Part shown: piece after piece, positions 18,901-27,389 of the stretch
How positions within the stretch are numbered: the stretch's first letter is position 1
How the letters are laid out: every line of letters begins with the position of its first letter
Assembly: GCA_004322015.1 (NCBI GenBank)
Contig: SCQT01000068.1
Span: forward strand, 1-55,492
Source of the DNA: Chitinophagaceae bacterium
GTDB taxonomy: Bacteria; Bacteroidota; Bacteroidia; Chitinophagales; Chitinophagaceae
Direction of reading: 5' to 3'
Length of the DNA stretch: 55,492 nucleotides
Program-made: the position numbers and the translations under genes
The notes under the pieces: generated by a model
The model's input: only the letters and a program-made list of their open reading frames with translations
Database searches by the model: none
What the model was told of the DNA's origin: nothing

Positions 18901-19486
18901 TGGGTCTTATGTGAACACTACTAACTATACGCTGGCGAACAGATATTCTTTCGGCAGCGCATTACCACGGTGGGTCGGTGGTGTTACTACGGCCTTATTT
19001 TATAAAAATTTCGATTTAAGCGCCGTTTTGGCATACCAGATGGGAGGCCATTTCCTTAGTGTGGAATATGGTAACGGATTCTACAGGAGCGGCGGAATCG
19101 GGACGGGTCTGTCTCAGGATTTATTTAATAATACGTGGACACCTCAGCGTACCCACGCTAAATTCCCTATGGTATTTTACAATGGAACTGAGAACTTCAC
19201 TTCGGGCGCCACAATTGGATCCTGGGCTTATACCAATATGGCGCTTTTCAGCGCATCCTATTTAAGCCTTAAGAATGTAACATTGGGATACACCTTTAAT
19301 AAAATTGCCTTACAAAAATTATCAATAGAAAGTCTTAAGATTTATATCACTGCAGAAAACCCGCTGTTCTTTTCCGCAGAATCAGGAGTAGATCCGCGTA
19401 TGTCTCTGGTCGGGGGGATGGAAGTAGGCTCGGGATATTATCTGCCAATGAGTTCAACAGCCATTGGGCTTAATGTTACATTCTAA
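15992..19486 (+). CDS. SusC-family TonB-dependent outer-membrane transporter
   Basis: A 1164-residue barrel protein, slightly longer than the usual 950-1100. The signal peptide ends VRAQ. Then come a carboxypeptidase-D-like regulatory domain (VYGRVTDVNGHALVGATV...) and the plug with IDGVPQLYPNALAAINPDDI and LKDASATAIYGSRGANGVILVTTKRG. A 22-strand barrel follows and ends in an aromatic residue (GLNVTF). It imports oligosaccharides with the SusD lid encoded 31 bp downstream, powered by TonB-ExbBD. No N-terminal STN domain is seen, so it is not of the ECF-signalling type, consistent with AraC control. Confidence 0.95.
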   Translation: MKKKLFLMLSCLLCICFSVRAQISVYGRVTDVNGHALVGATVAVEATSIGTITDANGKFVLNGVPSASSVLAFSFIGFTTQEIRVGDRTQFNISLTTSQASMDTIVAIGYGIARKAAFTGAATTVKSNIISTESNSTVTSALEGVVPGLQVSSVDGQPGLDMGIRLRGVSSTSQNSSNALIVIDGVPQLYPNALAAINPDDIQSITILKDASATAIYGSRGANGVILVTTKRGKEEKAKITLDTRMGFNYLPKNIRPNLMESAKDYYEFAWQSIYNSVRYGVNGTSSTGGTFSTNVQNPNMSDAAAGLFASEHLFDYNGSGTAPGNFGENALGNWMLYSVPGAIYTPTGSGTTASATMTGAYLVNPDGKLNPQAQLLFPAGSYSNYFFNKPFSQQTNLSASGGTDKIDYFISGGVLTDPSYITGSSFSRYNVRVNVNAQLTSWLKVGDNTSFDYRNTESQATRYGRNPGTVSQNVFDWVDNGNPLVSLFARDKSGNIIKNPDGTNKVVSQANMSYSPLGPTSFQNNPYDLPLLLKSDINNNKSYDINMVGYGTITFLKDFSFTGNLSYQRFSDQLMRYGNMLTGQSQNVGALGLYDNNTNVIDAQQLLNWNKDFGKNSVTAMAGHEYYQMWNQSLAYTSAYSLINDFTGSGNFTSRYNTGRAPFGSPGAGGDRVAMESYFGRVGYNYAGKYFFDGSVRRDGSSKFRYNDERWGTFWSAGLGWDIAAENFMQSASTWLNDLKLRASYGVIGNESGISNYSGYQIWGFGANYQTSGNGTGVPASFNLTQGAVPNTALTWENTHTFDAGVDFSLWSNRVNGSIDYYNKNTVNSVFSEPLAISLGQSSIIRNNAHLANRGYEVDLNVDIIRNKNFRWNVGLTGTHYRTILLSVPTGVGVPSLDGKFTGAIDGWAANGGGSTGAQTVYLRGAGMDYYNLYLFKYDGVDQSTGLPLFQHTVTQQDHDKNMFTKDAVGSYVNTTNYTLANRYSFGSALPRWVGGVTTALFYKNFDLSAVLAYQMGGHFLSVEYGNGFYRSGGIGTGLSQDLFNNTWTPQRTHAKFPMVFYNGTENFTSGATIGSWAYTNMALFSASYLSLKNVTLGYTFNKIALQKLSIESLKIYITAENPLFFSAESGVDPRMSLVGGMEVGSGYYLPMSSTAIGLNVTF

Positions 19487-19517
19487 CTTAAATCAATAAG
19501 CACTAAAATATTTAAAA

Positions 19518-21140
19518 ATGAGAAATATAAAAAATGGCGTAATGGGATTACTTACTTTAGCTGTCCTGTTACTTTCTGCATGCTCAAAAGATCTGAATGT
19601 ACCGCCGCCGAATAATATCAATGATCAGCAAATTAAGAATTTATTAGCCTCCGGCGATACGGCTAAGATAAAGTTAATCATTGGCAGCATGGCCAATAAT
19701 ATGCCGCTGCTATTTAACTTTAGTGGGATATTCAGTCAGGGATCAGCAGATATATCCTATTATTCTAATCAGGGGCTGGCAGTTATGCGAAGCCTGGAGG
19801 GTAATGATATGGTACTTGGCGATCAGGCAGGGTTAAGCACTTTAGCCGGATCTACCGAATATGATCTCGGAGCTTTTCAGAGTTCGACTGACAATAGATT
19901 AAATGCTTCATATTGGTATTATGCATGGCAGATCATTACCCAGGCTAATCAGATGCTTAATTACCTTCCCAATAATGTGGTTGCAAATAACGCTTTTTTG
20001 GAAACTGCTAAAGCAAGCGGTCTGGTGGTGAGAGCCTATGCTTATAACTTCCTTATGGAGAATTATCAGGACGCATATTTACAGGGAGGGAAAAACAAGC
20101 TTGGAATGCCTATCTATACAACTTTTAATCCTAATCAGCCATATCAATCCCGGGCGTCATCCGCGGAAACTTATGCTTTCATTAAAAATGATATAGATTC
20201 TGCTATTTCACTTTTCACCGCCGCAGGTGTCAGTTTTACGCCTAATACATCAGACATTGACTTAGGTGTGGCAAACTTTATACTCGCCCGTGTGTCTCTT
20301 GTCACGGGGGATTGGTCCACATGCGTTACTGCATGTAATAATATTCTTGCCCATTATCCCGATCTGATGAATCAATCCGAGTATGGTGGTAGAAATACCG
20401 GAACGGCGTTGAAGCCAATATTTGATCCTGCAACTAACGGCTTTTTAAATAATGCTGTTGATCCCGAGGTAATCCTGGGTTTTCCGGTTGGGGTGGCGAA
20501 AACCGCATTGGTTGATCTGATGGATCCCTTTAGTGGAAGTTATGGTGGTAAGCTCACAGCCTACAAGAGAATAGACGATCGCCTATATAATGAAATTGCT
20601 GATAATGACTACCGCAAAGATTGTTTCCAAGGCTCTGCTGCTTTCGGAAATTATACATATCCCCAGGACGGAACTGTTAACACGCTTCCTTCATATATTA
20701 ATTTTAAGTTTGCCTCAACCCAGGGCCTTGACGGCGTGCCCCTCCACTCAGATCAGACGACCTGTGTATATATGCGGGCGTCTGAGGTATTATTGATGAA
20801 AGCAGAGGCCCAGGCTCAGAGCGGGGATGGTGCAGGTGCAGAAGCCACTTTGAATATCCTGCTTGCAGCACGTACCCGCAGCGGCGATGCACCTTTAACA
20901 TGTGCTACTTATCCATCAATGACCGGTATGGCTCCGCTGCAAATGGTTCAATTCCAAACTCGTATTGAAATGTGGGGAGAAAACGGTCTCGAATTTTATA
21001 ATAACAAACGCTGGAATATCCCGGTAAACAGGAACGGATCAACAGACCACATTAACCTGAATACGCTTCAGGTATCCGGCATGACCTTGCAGATCCCCGA
21101 AAATGAAATGAACACAAACCCCAAAATGGTTCAGAATTAA
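19518..21140 (+). CDS. SusD/RagB-family glycan-binding lipoprotein
   Basis: A 540-residue surface lipoprotein; the lipobox LLLSAC puts the anchoring Cys near residue 22. The helical TPR-like core and C-terminal YMRASEVLLMKAEAQAQSGD...ALEATLN-type segment are characteristic of SusD/RagB, as is the late RIEMWGENGLEFYNNKRW. It binds glycan at the cell surface and forms a lid over the SusC barrel. Ligand cannot be read from sequence. Confidence 0.93.
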   Translation: MRNIKNGVMGLLTLAVLLLSACSKDLNVPPPNNINDQQIKNLLASGDTAKIKLIIGSMANNMPLLFNFSGIFSQGSADISYYSNQGLAVMRSLEGNDMVLGDQAGLSTLAGSTEYDLGAFQSSTDNRLNASYWYYAWQIITQANQMLNYLPNNVVANNAFLETAKASGLVVRAYAYNFLMENYQDAYLQGGKNKLGMPIYTTFNPNQPYQSRASSAETYAFIKNDIDSAISLFTAAGVSFTPNTSDIDLGVANFILARVSLVTGDWSTCVTACNNILAHYPDLMNQSEYGGRNTGTALKPIFDPATNGFLNNAVDPEVILGFPVGVAKTALVDLMDPFSGSYGGKLTAYKRIDDRLYNEIADNDYRKDCFQGSAAFGNYTYPQDGTVNTLPSYINFKFASTQGLDGVPLHSDQTTCVYMRASEVLLMKAEAQAQSGDGAGAEATLNILLAARTRSGDAPLTCATYPSMTGMAPLQMVQFQTRIEMWGENGLEFYNNKRWNIPVNRNGSTDHINLNTLQVSGMTLQIPENEMNTNPKMVQN

Positions 21141-21161
21141 TGGCGGATAGCAGTACTCATC

Positions 21162-21203
21162 AATACAAATAGACCATTTATTAATCAGTGGTCTATTTGT
21201 ATT
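21162..21203 (+). promoter_or_regulatory. Long perfect hairpin between susD and GH28
   Basis: A perfect 15-bp inverted repeat: AATACAAATAGACCA (21162-21176) and its complement at 21189-21203, with a 12-nt loop. It is AT-rich and not followed by a T-tract, so it is not a classic intrinsic terminator. It sits 21 nt after the susD stop and ends 17 nt before the probable ATG of the next gene. It likely stabilises the 3' end of susCD mRNA or dampens read-through into the enzyme genes. Confidence 0.6.
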
Positions 21204-21220
21204 ATATAAATTATGTTGTG

Positions 21221-22687
21221 ATGATATTAAAAAAGTTTTTTATTCCTCTTGTTTTCATATTGTTTGGTACCCGGCTTTATGCTAAGGATTATAAGGCTGC
21301 ACTTTTTAATATTTATGCAGACGGTACTACGTTAAATACCCGATCTATTCAGTTTGCTATTAATTACATTCATGACCATGGAGGAGGAAGACTCGTTTTT
21401 GATGTCGGGAGGTATTTAACCGGTTCAATAAAATTGAAGTCGAATGTTACACTTTATCTGAAAGAGGGGGCTGTCATTGTCGGTTCCGTAAATCCACTTG
21501 ATTATAAAAAGCATAATTGGACCGCGCTTATATTTGGGCTTAATCAACAAAACATAGGTGTAACAGGCAAAGGAGTTATAGACGGGCAGGGTCAGCTTGT
21601 GGCAAGAAACGTCGTGAATCTGGTGGGAAAAGGGCTGATAGAAGATCCTCTGGTTGATGGCAGAGCGGAGGCGCCATCCAGGCCCGTGTTAATTTACTTC
21701 TATCATTGTGATAGTGTAAAAGTGAAAGGGATAACGCTTAAAAATTCATCAACTTGGACCGACCTTTATGATCATTGTAAATGGGTTGATATAGACAGCA
21801 TTTTCGTAAACAGTCAGGCATATTGGAATAACGATGGAATTGATGTCGCTGATTGCCAACATGTTTCAATAACTAATTCATACGTTAATTCAGACGATGA
21901 TGGTATATGTCTCAAATCATTCGATGAAAATAATCGTTGTGAAGATATACTGATAAAAAATTGTACAGTCAGATCCAGTGCCAACGGAATTAAATTTGGC
22001 ACTGCCTCTTACGGCGGGTTTTCTGATGTTCGTATTATCAATAACAGGGTTTACGACACTTACCGGTCTGCCATTGCGCTGGAAACTGTATACGGCGGTG
22101 TCCTGAAGGATGTCATTGTGGATAGCCTGGACGTCGTCCATACCGGAAATCTTATTTTTTTAAGAATAGGGGAACGTAAAAAAGGAAAGCCCGGTCAATT
22201 ATATAATATCAAATTTGATCATATAGTTGCGGAGATCGCTGCGGGGAAACCTGATAAAGGGTATAGTTATGAGGGACCTGTAGAAGATCAGCCGAGAAAC
22301 GTGTCGCCGGCCATTATTATTGCCGGACTGCCGGAACATGATATCACCGATATCAAATTTGAAAATATTAATATTTCACATCCGGGAGGTGGAGATCGTT
22401 TTTATGCAAATGTCCCTTTGGATTCCATCAATGGTATTCCTGAGTTAGCCGATCATTATCCGGAGTTTTCAATGTTTAAAGAATTACCCGGTTGGGCAAT
22501 CTTTATCCGCCATGCTAAAAACATAAAATTCTTTAACGTATCATTAAAATGCAGGGATAAAGATTTCAGAGTTCCGGTGGTTTTGGATGATGTGGATAGC
22601 GCAAGGTTTGAATCAGTTAAAATAGATCAGCCTGACCGGGTCAATAATTATTACAAGTATCATTCAGAAAATATTTTAATAAAATAA
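21221..22687 (+). CDS. Glycoside hydrolase family 28 protein (first copy)
   Basis: A 488-residue exported right-handed beta-helix enzyme. I chose the ATG at 21221 because it starts a proper signal peptide (MILKKFFIPLVFILFGTRLYA); the longer GTG reading would begin inside the hairpin. GH28 catalytic aspartates are visible as NNDGID (D205) and SDDDGICLK (about 225-227), with LRIGERK near 315 at the RIK position. The usual GHG histidine is replaced by ANG (SSANGIKFGT, about 253-260). The family hydrolyses polygalacturonan, rhamnogalacturonan or related uronides. Close in sequence to the GH28 at 24.9 kb, so probably a paralogue from local duplication. Confidence 0.87.
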   Translation: MILKKFFIPLVFILFGTRLYAKDYKAALFNIYADGTTLNTRSIQFAINYIHDHGGGRLVFDVGRYLTGSIKLKSNVTLYLKEGAVIVGSVNPLDYKKHNWTALIFGLNQQNIGVTGKGVIDGQGQLVARNVVNLVGKGLIEDPLVDGRAEAPSRPVLIYFYHCDSVKVKGITLKNSSTWTDLYDHCKWVDIDSIFVNSQAYWNNDGIDVADCQHVSITNSYVNSDDDGICLKSFDENNRCEDILIKNCTVRSSANGIKFGTASYGGFSDVRIINNRVYDTYRSAIALETVYGGVLKDVIVDSLDVVHTGNLIFLRIGERKKGKPGQLYNIKFDHIVAEIAAGKPDKGYSYEGPVEDQPRNVSPAIIIAGLPEHDITDIKFENINISHPGGGDRFYANVPLDSINGIPELADHYPEFSMFKELPGWAIFIRHAKNIKFFNVSLKCRDKDFRVPVVLDDVDSARFESVKIDQPDRVNNYYKYHSENILIK

Positions 22688-22722
22688 ACATTAACAAGTG
22701 ATATTTTTTAATTGATAGAAAG

Positions 22723-24804
22723 ATGAAAAAAAGAAGTTCTAAATGGAGATATTTATGCTGCTTGCTCTTGATGACAGTTCCTTTTTGCAATTCATGGGGG
22801 CAGAATAGTTCTGCTATAGATGGGGTGTGGCAACTTATTCCCGATGAGAGTACCGCTATTTCATATTATAACACTATTAGCCTGAATATTGAGCAGGGGC
22901 TTTCCGGTATAAAAATAGTTCAGAAATGGGAGTCATCTCACTCCAAAGTGGATTCTTTTAATATAAGAGTGGATGGCGGTCAATACCAGGTACCGGTTAA
23001 TAATCGCGTATGGCCTTATCAGGTGTTTATGGGGATTTCATTAATCCCGGGCACTAATAAAGAAGTGAGTGCAAAGTGGCTTGATCAAAATAAAACGTTG
23101 CAGATAGAGGAAACTTATCCTGTATTAATATCTCAGGGACGTGTCACCATGCATGCTGTCAGCATTTATTCCTTGTCTGATGACGGAGAAAAACTAACGT
23201 TGAATGTGCAGAATAATTTCTTTCGTCCTCAAAACCTGACTTATGTCTTCAGGAGAGGCACACAGCAGGCAGCTTATTATATGGAGTTGAATGATCATTG
23301 GACAGTGAACGGGCTTCTGTCCGAAAATGCATTCCTGATCAGCTTGCAGGGGATCGTCAATACACATAAACCTATGCTGTATTTTAAATATCCCCAAGAT
23401 TATGACTATAAATTTACAGGTAAACTCTTTGATTATTATAAAGATCATCTGGGATATTCTTTTACGAAGATTGGCGATATTTCGCAGGCGCTTCAACTTT
23501 TTAAAGGCAGCGTAAAAGGTTATATTGTCTGGGATAAATCGGTCCGTTCTTCATTGAACGTAGCGTTTACAGTAGCCGGTTTAGACAAAGCAGTGGTGGT
23601 TACTTCCGATATGATCCCCATGATGAAAGCCGCCGGGTTAAAGGAGATAGCGGATTTTCGAAATAAATTCAGAGATAAAACAGATGCGCAGGTTTATCAA
23701 TGGGCATTTGACAAATATGGGAATGAGTGCAATAAAAAATACATTGTCTGGATGGGCGGTGAAAGTGGAAATATGATGCAGCCGGGCATAGCGGACTTTG
23801 GCATTTCTAAAGGATGTTTTTTTGCGGATCTTTCCACGGATCCTAAAGATACGATTGAATACAAGTTAGCCGACAGGATATTGGGTCACATGAAACCCTT
23901 ATCCATGGTAATGGGCTGGCATGATTATGCCAAAGACCTGGAGAGGAATTACGTAACACTTGCTTCCCACCATGGATTACGAGTGGAAGGTCTTAATACT
24001 TTTCCTAATTTAAGCTTTACCAGCAGAACTCCTCCTTTACCCGGCTTTAAATTCAGCAATCATCATCAGGCTGTTCCGGGCGGGATCTATAAGCCGGAAA
24101 AGAAGGTGTATATCACTTGCGTGCAAACGGATGGATTAGGCTTAGGCGCATGGAATGATTCAACCCGCGGTTCCATACCCTATGCGTGGGAAGTCACTAT
24201 TAACTGGTCCTGGATGTGTCCGGTTTTACTGGAATATTATTATCAGCATGCGACCAATAATGATTTTTTCTTTGGTTCGCTGTCGGGTCCCGGATATATG
24301 TACCCTAAGGCCGTTCCGCCAAAGCTTCTTCCATCCGTCATTTCATTGGCTGATTCCCTTTGTAAAATTCTTGATCTGAATGTTTTTGAGACCATGGATT
24401 ATTCTCAGGGTTCCACTGTGCTAGGGAATACCGATTTACCGGAATACATCGTGAATGATTATTACAAATATATGCCGGATATGATCGGATTTTTGAACGG
24501 CTATTCTCCCTCCCAGACATTTAGTTCGAAAAACGGCAGACCTTTTATTTCTTATGATTATTACTTAGACGAGAAACGCCCTGTGAAGGATGCAGTAGCC
24601 GATTTAAAAGAACTAATCAATATGAATAAAACCAGGCCGTATTTTTTATTATTCCATATCAGGGAATGGAACTCCATTGACAGGGTCAAAGAAATATTGA
24701 GCGGCTTAGGTTCCGATGTAGAGGTGGTTCCTTTGGATATATTTCTTAAGCTGGCAGGAAATGATCCGACTTTTCAAACCTACTTTTTAAGTAATGAGAA
24801 ATAG
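22723..24804 (+). CDS. GxGYxYP-family putative glycoside hydrolase
   Basis: A 693-residue secreted protein with a signal peptide ending near SWGQN. Residues 522-528 read GPGYMYP, the motif that names the GxGYxYP family, a suspected glycoside hydrolase with no settled biochemistry known to me. An N-terminal ~160-residue beta-rich domain (GVWQLIPDES...) precedes the core, which starts near LNDHWTVNGLLSENAFLISL. Other visible motifs are YIVWMGGESGN and YFLLFHIREWNS at the C-terminal side. It lies between two GH28 genes, so it may act on the same glycan. No catalytic residue can be assigned from one sequence. Confidence 0.72.
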   Translation: MKKRSSKWRYLCCLLLMTVPFCNSWGQNSSAIDGVWQLIPDESTAISYYNTISLNIEQGLSGIKIVQKWESSHSKVDSFNIRVDGGQYQVPVNNRVWPYQVFMGISLIPGTNKEVSAKWLDQNKTLQIEETYPVLISQGRVTMHAVSIYSLSDDGEKLTLNVQNNFFRPQNLTYVFRRGTQQAAYYMELNDHWTVNGLLSENAFLISLQGIVNTHKPMLYFKYPQDYDYKFTGKLFDYYKDHLGYSFTKIGDISQALQLFKGSVKGYIVWDKSVRSSLNVAFTVAGLDKAVVVTSDMIPMMKAAGLKEIADFRNKFRDKTDAQVYQWAFDKYGNECNKKYIVWMGGESGNMMQPGIADFGISKGCFFADLSTDPKDTIEYKLADRILGHMKPLSMVMGWHDYAKDLERNYVTLASHHGLRVEGLNTFPNLSFTSRTPPLPGFKFSNHHQAVPGGIYKPEKKVYITCVQTDGLGLGAWNDSTRGSIPYAWEVTINWSWMCPVLLEYYYQHATNNDFFFGSLSGPGYMYPKAVPPKLLPSVISLADSLCKILDLNVFETMDYSQGSTVLGNTDLPEYIVNDYYKYMPDMIGFLNGYSPSQTFSSKNGRPFISYDYYLDEKRPVKDAVADLKELINMNKTRPYFLLFHIREWNSIDRVKEILSGLGSDVEVVPLDIFLKLAGNDPTFQTYFLSNEK

Positions 24805-24871
24805 TTCATTTCAATATCGGGGGATTATTGAATGATGCCGGATCCTTTGAGAATTATTCAATTATTAAAAA

Positions 24872-26359
24872 ATGATAAAACCACGGAAGTTGTTAACATC
24901 ACTTATTTTGCTGCTGATTTTCAGTGTGGATGTCCATGCTAAAGATTTTAACATTGCAGGTTTTGGTGCGAGAAACGATGGTGTTACGCTTAATACAAAT
25001 ATTATCCAGGGAGCTATTGATTATATTACCGGTAATGGCGGAGGTCGCCTGGTTTTTGATTCGGGAGTTTATGTCACCGGCTCCATCTATCTTAAATCCA
25101 ATGTTATTCTATACTTAAAGGAAGGAGCTGAGCTGCGGAGTTCCGGGAACCCATTCGATTTTCAAAAGAATAAATATACCGGATGGACTTCGATGATTTT
25201 TGCCATTAAGCAGAGTAATATCGGAATAATGGGAAAAGGTACTATTAATGGTTTGGGATATGTGACCGCCAATAATTTAGTAACTTATATACACTTAGGT
25301 TTAGTAACAGATCCTTTAAATCTGGATCGTCCTTCTGAAGTCAATCGTCCGGCGAATATTGATTTTAAGGAGTGTACAAATATTAAAATTACAGGTATTA
25401 CCTTGAAAAATCCGGCGAGCTGGAATCAGATATATGATCAATGCAGAGGTGTATATGTGGATAATATTCGTGTTGATTCAAAGTCTTACTGGAATAATGA
25501 TGGTATTGATATTGTTGACTGTGACGGGGTTACTATAAAAAATTCTTCTTTTGATGCTGCAGATGATGTGCTATGCTTTAAATCTTTCGACCCATCAAAA
25601 GTTTGTCAAAATGTGGTGGTTGACAGTTGTGTGGTCCGTTCGAGCGCCAATGGTCTAAAATTCGGATCAACTAATAAAGGCGGGTTTAAGAATTTTAAAA
25701 TTACCAACCTTCAGATATTCAATACATACAGATCTGCAATCGCCCTGGAAGATGTGGATGGGGGGGGCATTAATAATATTTTAATAGATGGTATTAAGGC
25801 GTATAATATAGGAAATGTCATTTTTTTACGTGTGGGCGACAGGCGGAGCGAGGGGCGGACCCCTTCATTCAGTGGAGTAACTATCAGGAATATATATGCC
25901 GAGATAGCATCGTCTAAACCTGACTCCGGATATAGGTATGAAGGTCCCTTTGAAGATCTCCCCCGGAATATCCCGCCTTCTGTTATAGCCGGACTTCCTG
26001 AATGGAGAATTAAAAACGTAACACTTAAAAATATCGAAATCGTTTATCCGGGCGGAGGTAATCCGCACTACGCTTTTAGAGGTATATCGAAGCAAGAGCT
26101 TGAAAGCATTCCTGAACTGCCTTATGCCTATCCGGAGTTCGACATGTTTAAAGAGCTTCCGGCCTGGGGCTTTTATGTGAGACATGCTGATCACATTTCG
26201 TTTGATCACATAGTCTTAAAATCCAAAGAAAAGGATTACCGCCCCGCAATCGTGTTGGATGATGCCAAAGGAATTCAGATGAAGGATACTAAAATTTCAG
26301 AACCTGAAAATGGGAAAAAGAAGGAAATTATTTTAAATAATTCCACTACTACCAAATAA
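24872..26359 (+). CDS. Glycoside hydrolase family 28 protein (second copy)
   Basis: A 495-residue exported beta-helix hydrolase; the signal peptide ends VHAKD. Catalytic acids are present: NNDGID (208-213, D210) and AADDVLCFK (D231, D232). SSANGLKFGS (258-266) takes the place of GHG as in the first copy, and LRVGDRR (319-325) occupies the RIK position. The two GH28 proteins share the same order of motifs over their full length (GGGRLVFD, YLKEGA, YRSAIALE, LPEF-type tail), supporting a tandem duplication separated by the GxGYxYP gene. Different fine specificity is likely but unproven. Confidence 0.87.
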   Translation: MIKPRKLLTSLILLLIFSVDVHAKDFNIAGFGARNDGVTLNTNIIQGAIDYITGNGGGRLVFDSGVYVTGSIYLKSNVILYLKEGAELRSSGNPFDFQKNKYTGWTSMIFAIKQSNIGIMGKGTINGLGYVTANNLVTYIHLGLVTDPLNLDRPSEVNRPANIDFKECTNIKITGITLKNPASWNQIYDQCRGVYVDNIRVDSKSYWNNDGIDIVDCDGVTIKNSSFDAADDVLCFKSFDPSKVCQNVVVDSCVVRSSANGLKFGSTNKGGFKNFKITNLQIFNTYRSAIALEDVDGGGINNILIDGIKAYNIGNVIFLRVGDRRSEGRTPSFSGVTIRNIYAEIASSKPDSGYRYEGPFEDLPRNIPPSVIAGLPEWRIKNVTLKNIEIVYPGGGNPHYAFRGISKQELESIPELPYAYPEFDMFKELPAWGFYVRHADHISFDHIVLKSKEKDYRPAIVLDDAKGIQMKDTKISEPENGKKKEIILNNSTTTK

Positions 26360-26385
26360 TTTTAAGTGTCTTAAAAAGAAAAAAA

Positions 26386-27132
26386 ATGAAAACTGTTAAA
26401 ATATTTATTTTATTCTTACTTATTAGTCTAAGCGTTAAAGCAAATGACTACAAGGCCTCTCTTTTTGGAATCAAATCGGATGGTATTACCAACAATACCG
26501 GATCTATTCAAAAAGCTATTGATTATATAAGTGAGCATGGAGGCGGAACGCTGATCTTTTATGTTGGAAGGTACCTGACTGGTACTGTTCAATTAAAAAG
26601 TAACGTTTATATTAAATTGGAGGAAGGGGCAGTTTTGGTTGGAAGTCAGACACCCTATGATTATTTTGGGACAAACGACAACAGAGCAATTGTAGAGGCG
26701 AATGGACAGACAAATGTGGGTGTTCTGGGAGAGGGGAGTGATGGCGTGGTAGAGGGAGCAGGTGATATTTTAGTTAAAAACATAAATAATTTATTGAAGG
26801 CCGGGTATATAAAATCCAGTATGGCACCAGGTTTAATAGCATTTACCAATTGTGCCAACGTATCTGTTAGTTCTTTAAATCTGTGGTATGGTCCGTACAG
26901 CGCTTTGACACTTATTAATTGCAGGACGGTCACAGTGAAGGGGATAAGCATTGATGGGAAGGGTATTTCTTCCTCCGGGGGTATATTTTTGAAAAACTGT
27001 CAATGGGTTACTGTAAAGGATTTGTTTGTTAAAGTTAACCGGAAACCTATGGTTAGTGAGGACAATCAATTTTTGACTATTCAAAAAGTGATGACAGATA
27101 ATGGGACATCTCTGTCAGCGCATCCAATGTAA
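26386..27132 (+). CDS. Short GH28-like beta-helix protein without catalytic aspartates
   Basis: A 248-residue paralogue of the two GH28 proteins that ends halfway. It keeps the signal peptide (ends near VKAND) and the N-terminal repeats (GITNNTGSIQKAIDYIS, HGGGTLIFYVGRYLTG, LKSNVYIKLEEGAVLVGS). Where the others read WNNDGID it has SSSGGIFLKNC (about 195-205), and the DD motif is missing too. The C-terminal half with RIK and the YRSAIALE region is gone. It cannot be an active GH28; it is a glycan-binding remnant or an early pseudogene. The reading frame itself is clean. An acyl-CoA dehydrogenase relic begins about 45 bp after its stop, hinting at a rearrangement junction. Confidence 0.72.
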   Translation: MKTVKIFILFLLISLSVKANDYKASLFGIKSDGITNNTGSIQKAIDYISEHGGGTLIFYVGRYLTGTVQLKSNVYIKLEEGAVLVGSQTPYDYFGTNDNRAIVEANGQTNVGVLGEGSDGVVEGAGDILVKNINNLLKAGYIKSSMAPGLIAFTNCANVSVSSLNLWYGPYSALTLINCRTVTVKGISIDGKGISSSGGIFLKNCQWVTVKDLFVKVNRKPMVSEDNQFLTIQKVMTDNGTSLSAHPM

Positions 27133-27177
27133 AATGCTGATAGCCCTATTGGAAAATATCGGGTTTTCATATAGCCA

Positions 27178-27297
27178 CCCCCATACGTTGATCCATTCAC
27201 CCGTTGCCCGCTCAGGAAGATGTTTTCTCTCTCTCGCTTCATTTCCAAATTGTAAAATATGCCCGGTGGAAAGCGAATTATGTGCTGCTGCCCCTGC
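27178..27297 (-). pseudogene. Relic of an acyl-CoA dehydrogenase
   Basis: The minus strand encodes [18 protein letters not shown] and onward to ATGEWINVWG, about 37 codons. Compared with residues 88-124 of the intact acyl-CoA dehydrogenase at 1.6-2.8 kb, 28 of 37 residues agree. The rest of the gene is absent on both sides. Divergence suggests an old fragment or a relative of the intact gene rather than a fresh copy. It lies between the last locus gene and the permease gene. Confidence 0.75.
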
Positions 27298-27389
27298 TCT
27301 GAAAATTTCGGGATTGCTCACTGCAGACTACCATTTACAAATGACCAGTTATATGCATTTTATTTTTTAAACTGTTTTTACCCCCCTTC

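Noticed and set aside
21188-21220. GTG start for the first GH28 gene
   Set aside because: It would begin inside the hairpin and place non-signal residues before a proper signal peptide that starts at the ATG at 21221.
27101-27370. Plus-strand 89-codon ORF after the last GH28-like gene
   Set aside because: It is the opposite-strand shadow of the acyl-CoA dehydrogenase relic; the same shadow exists opposite the intact gene at 2.3-2.5 kb.
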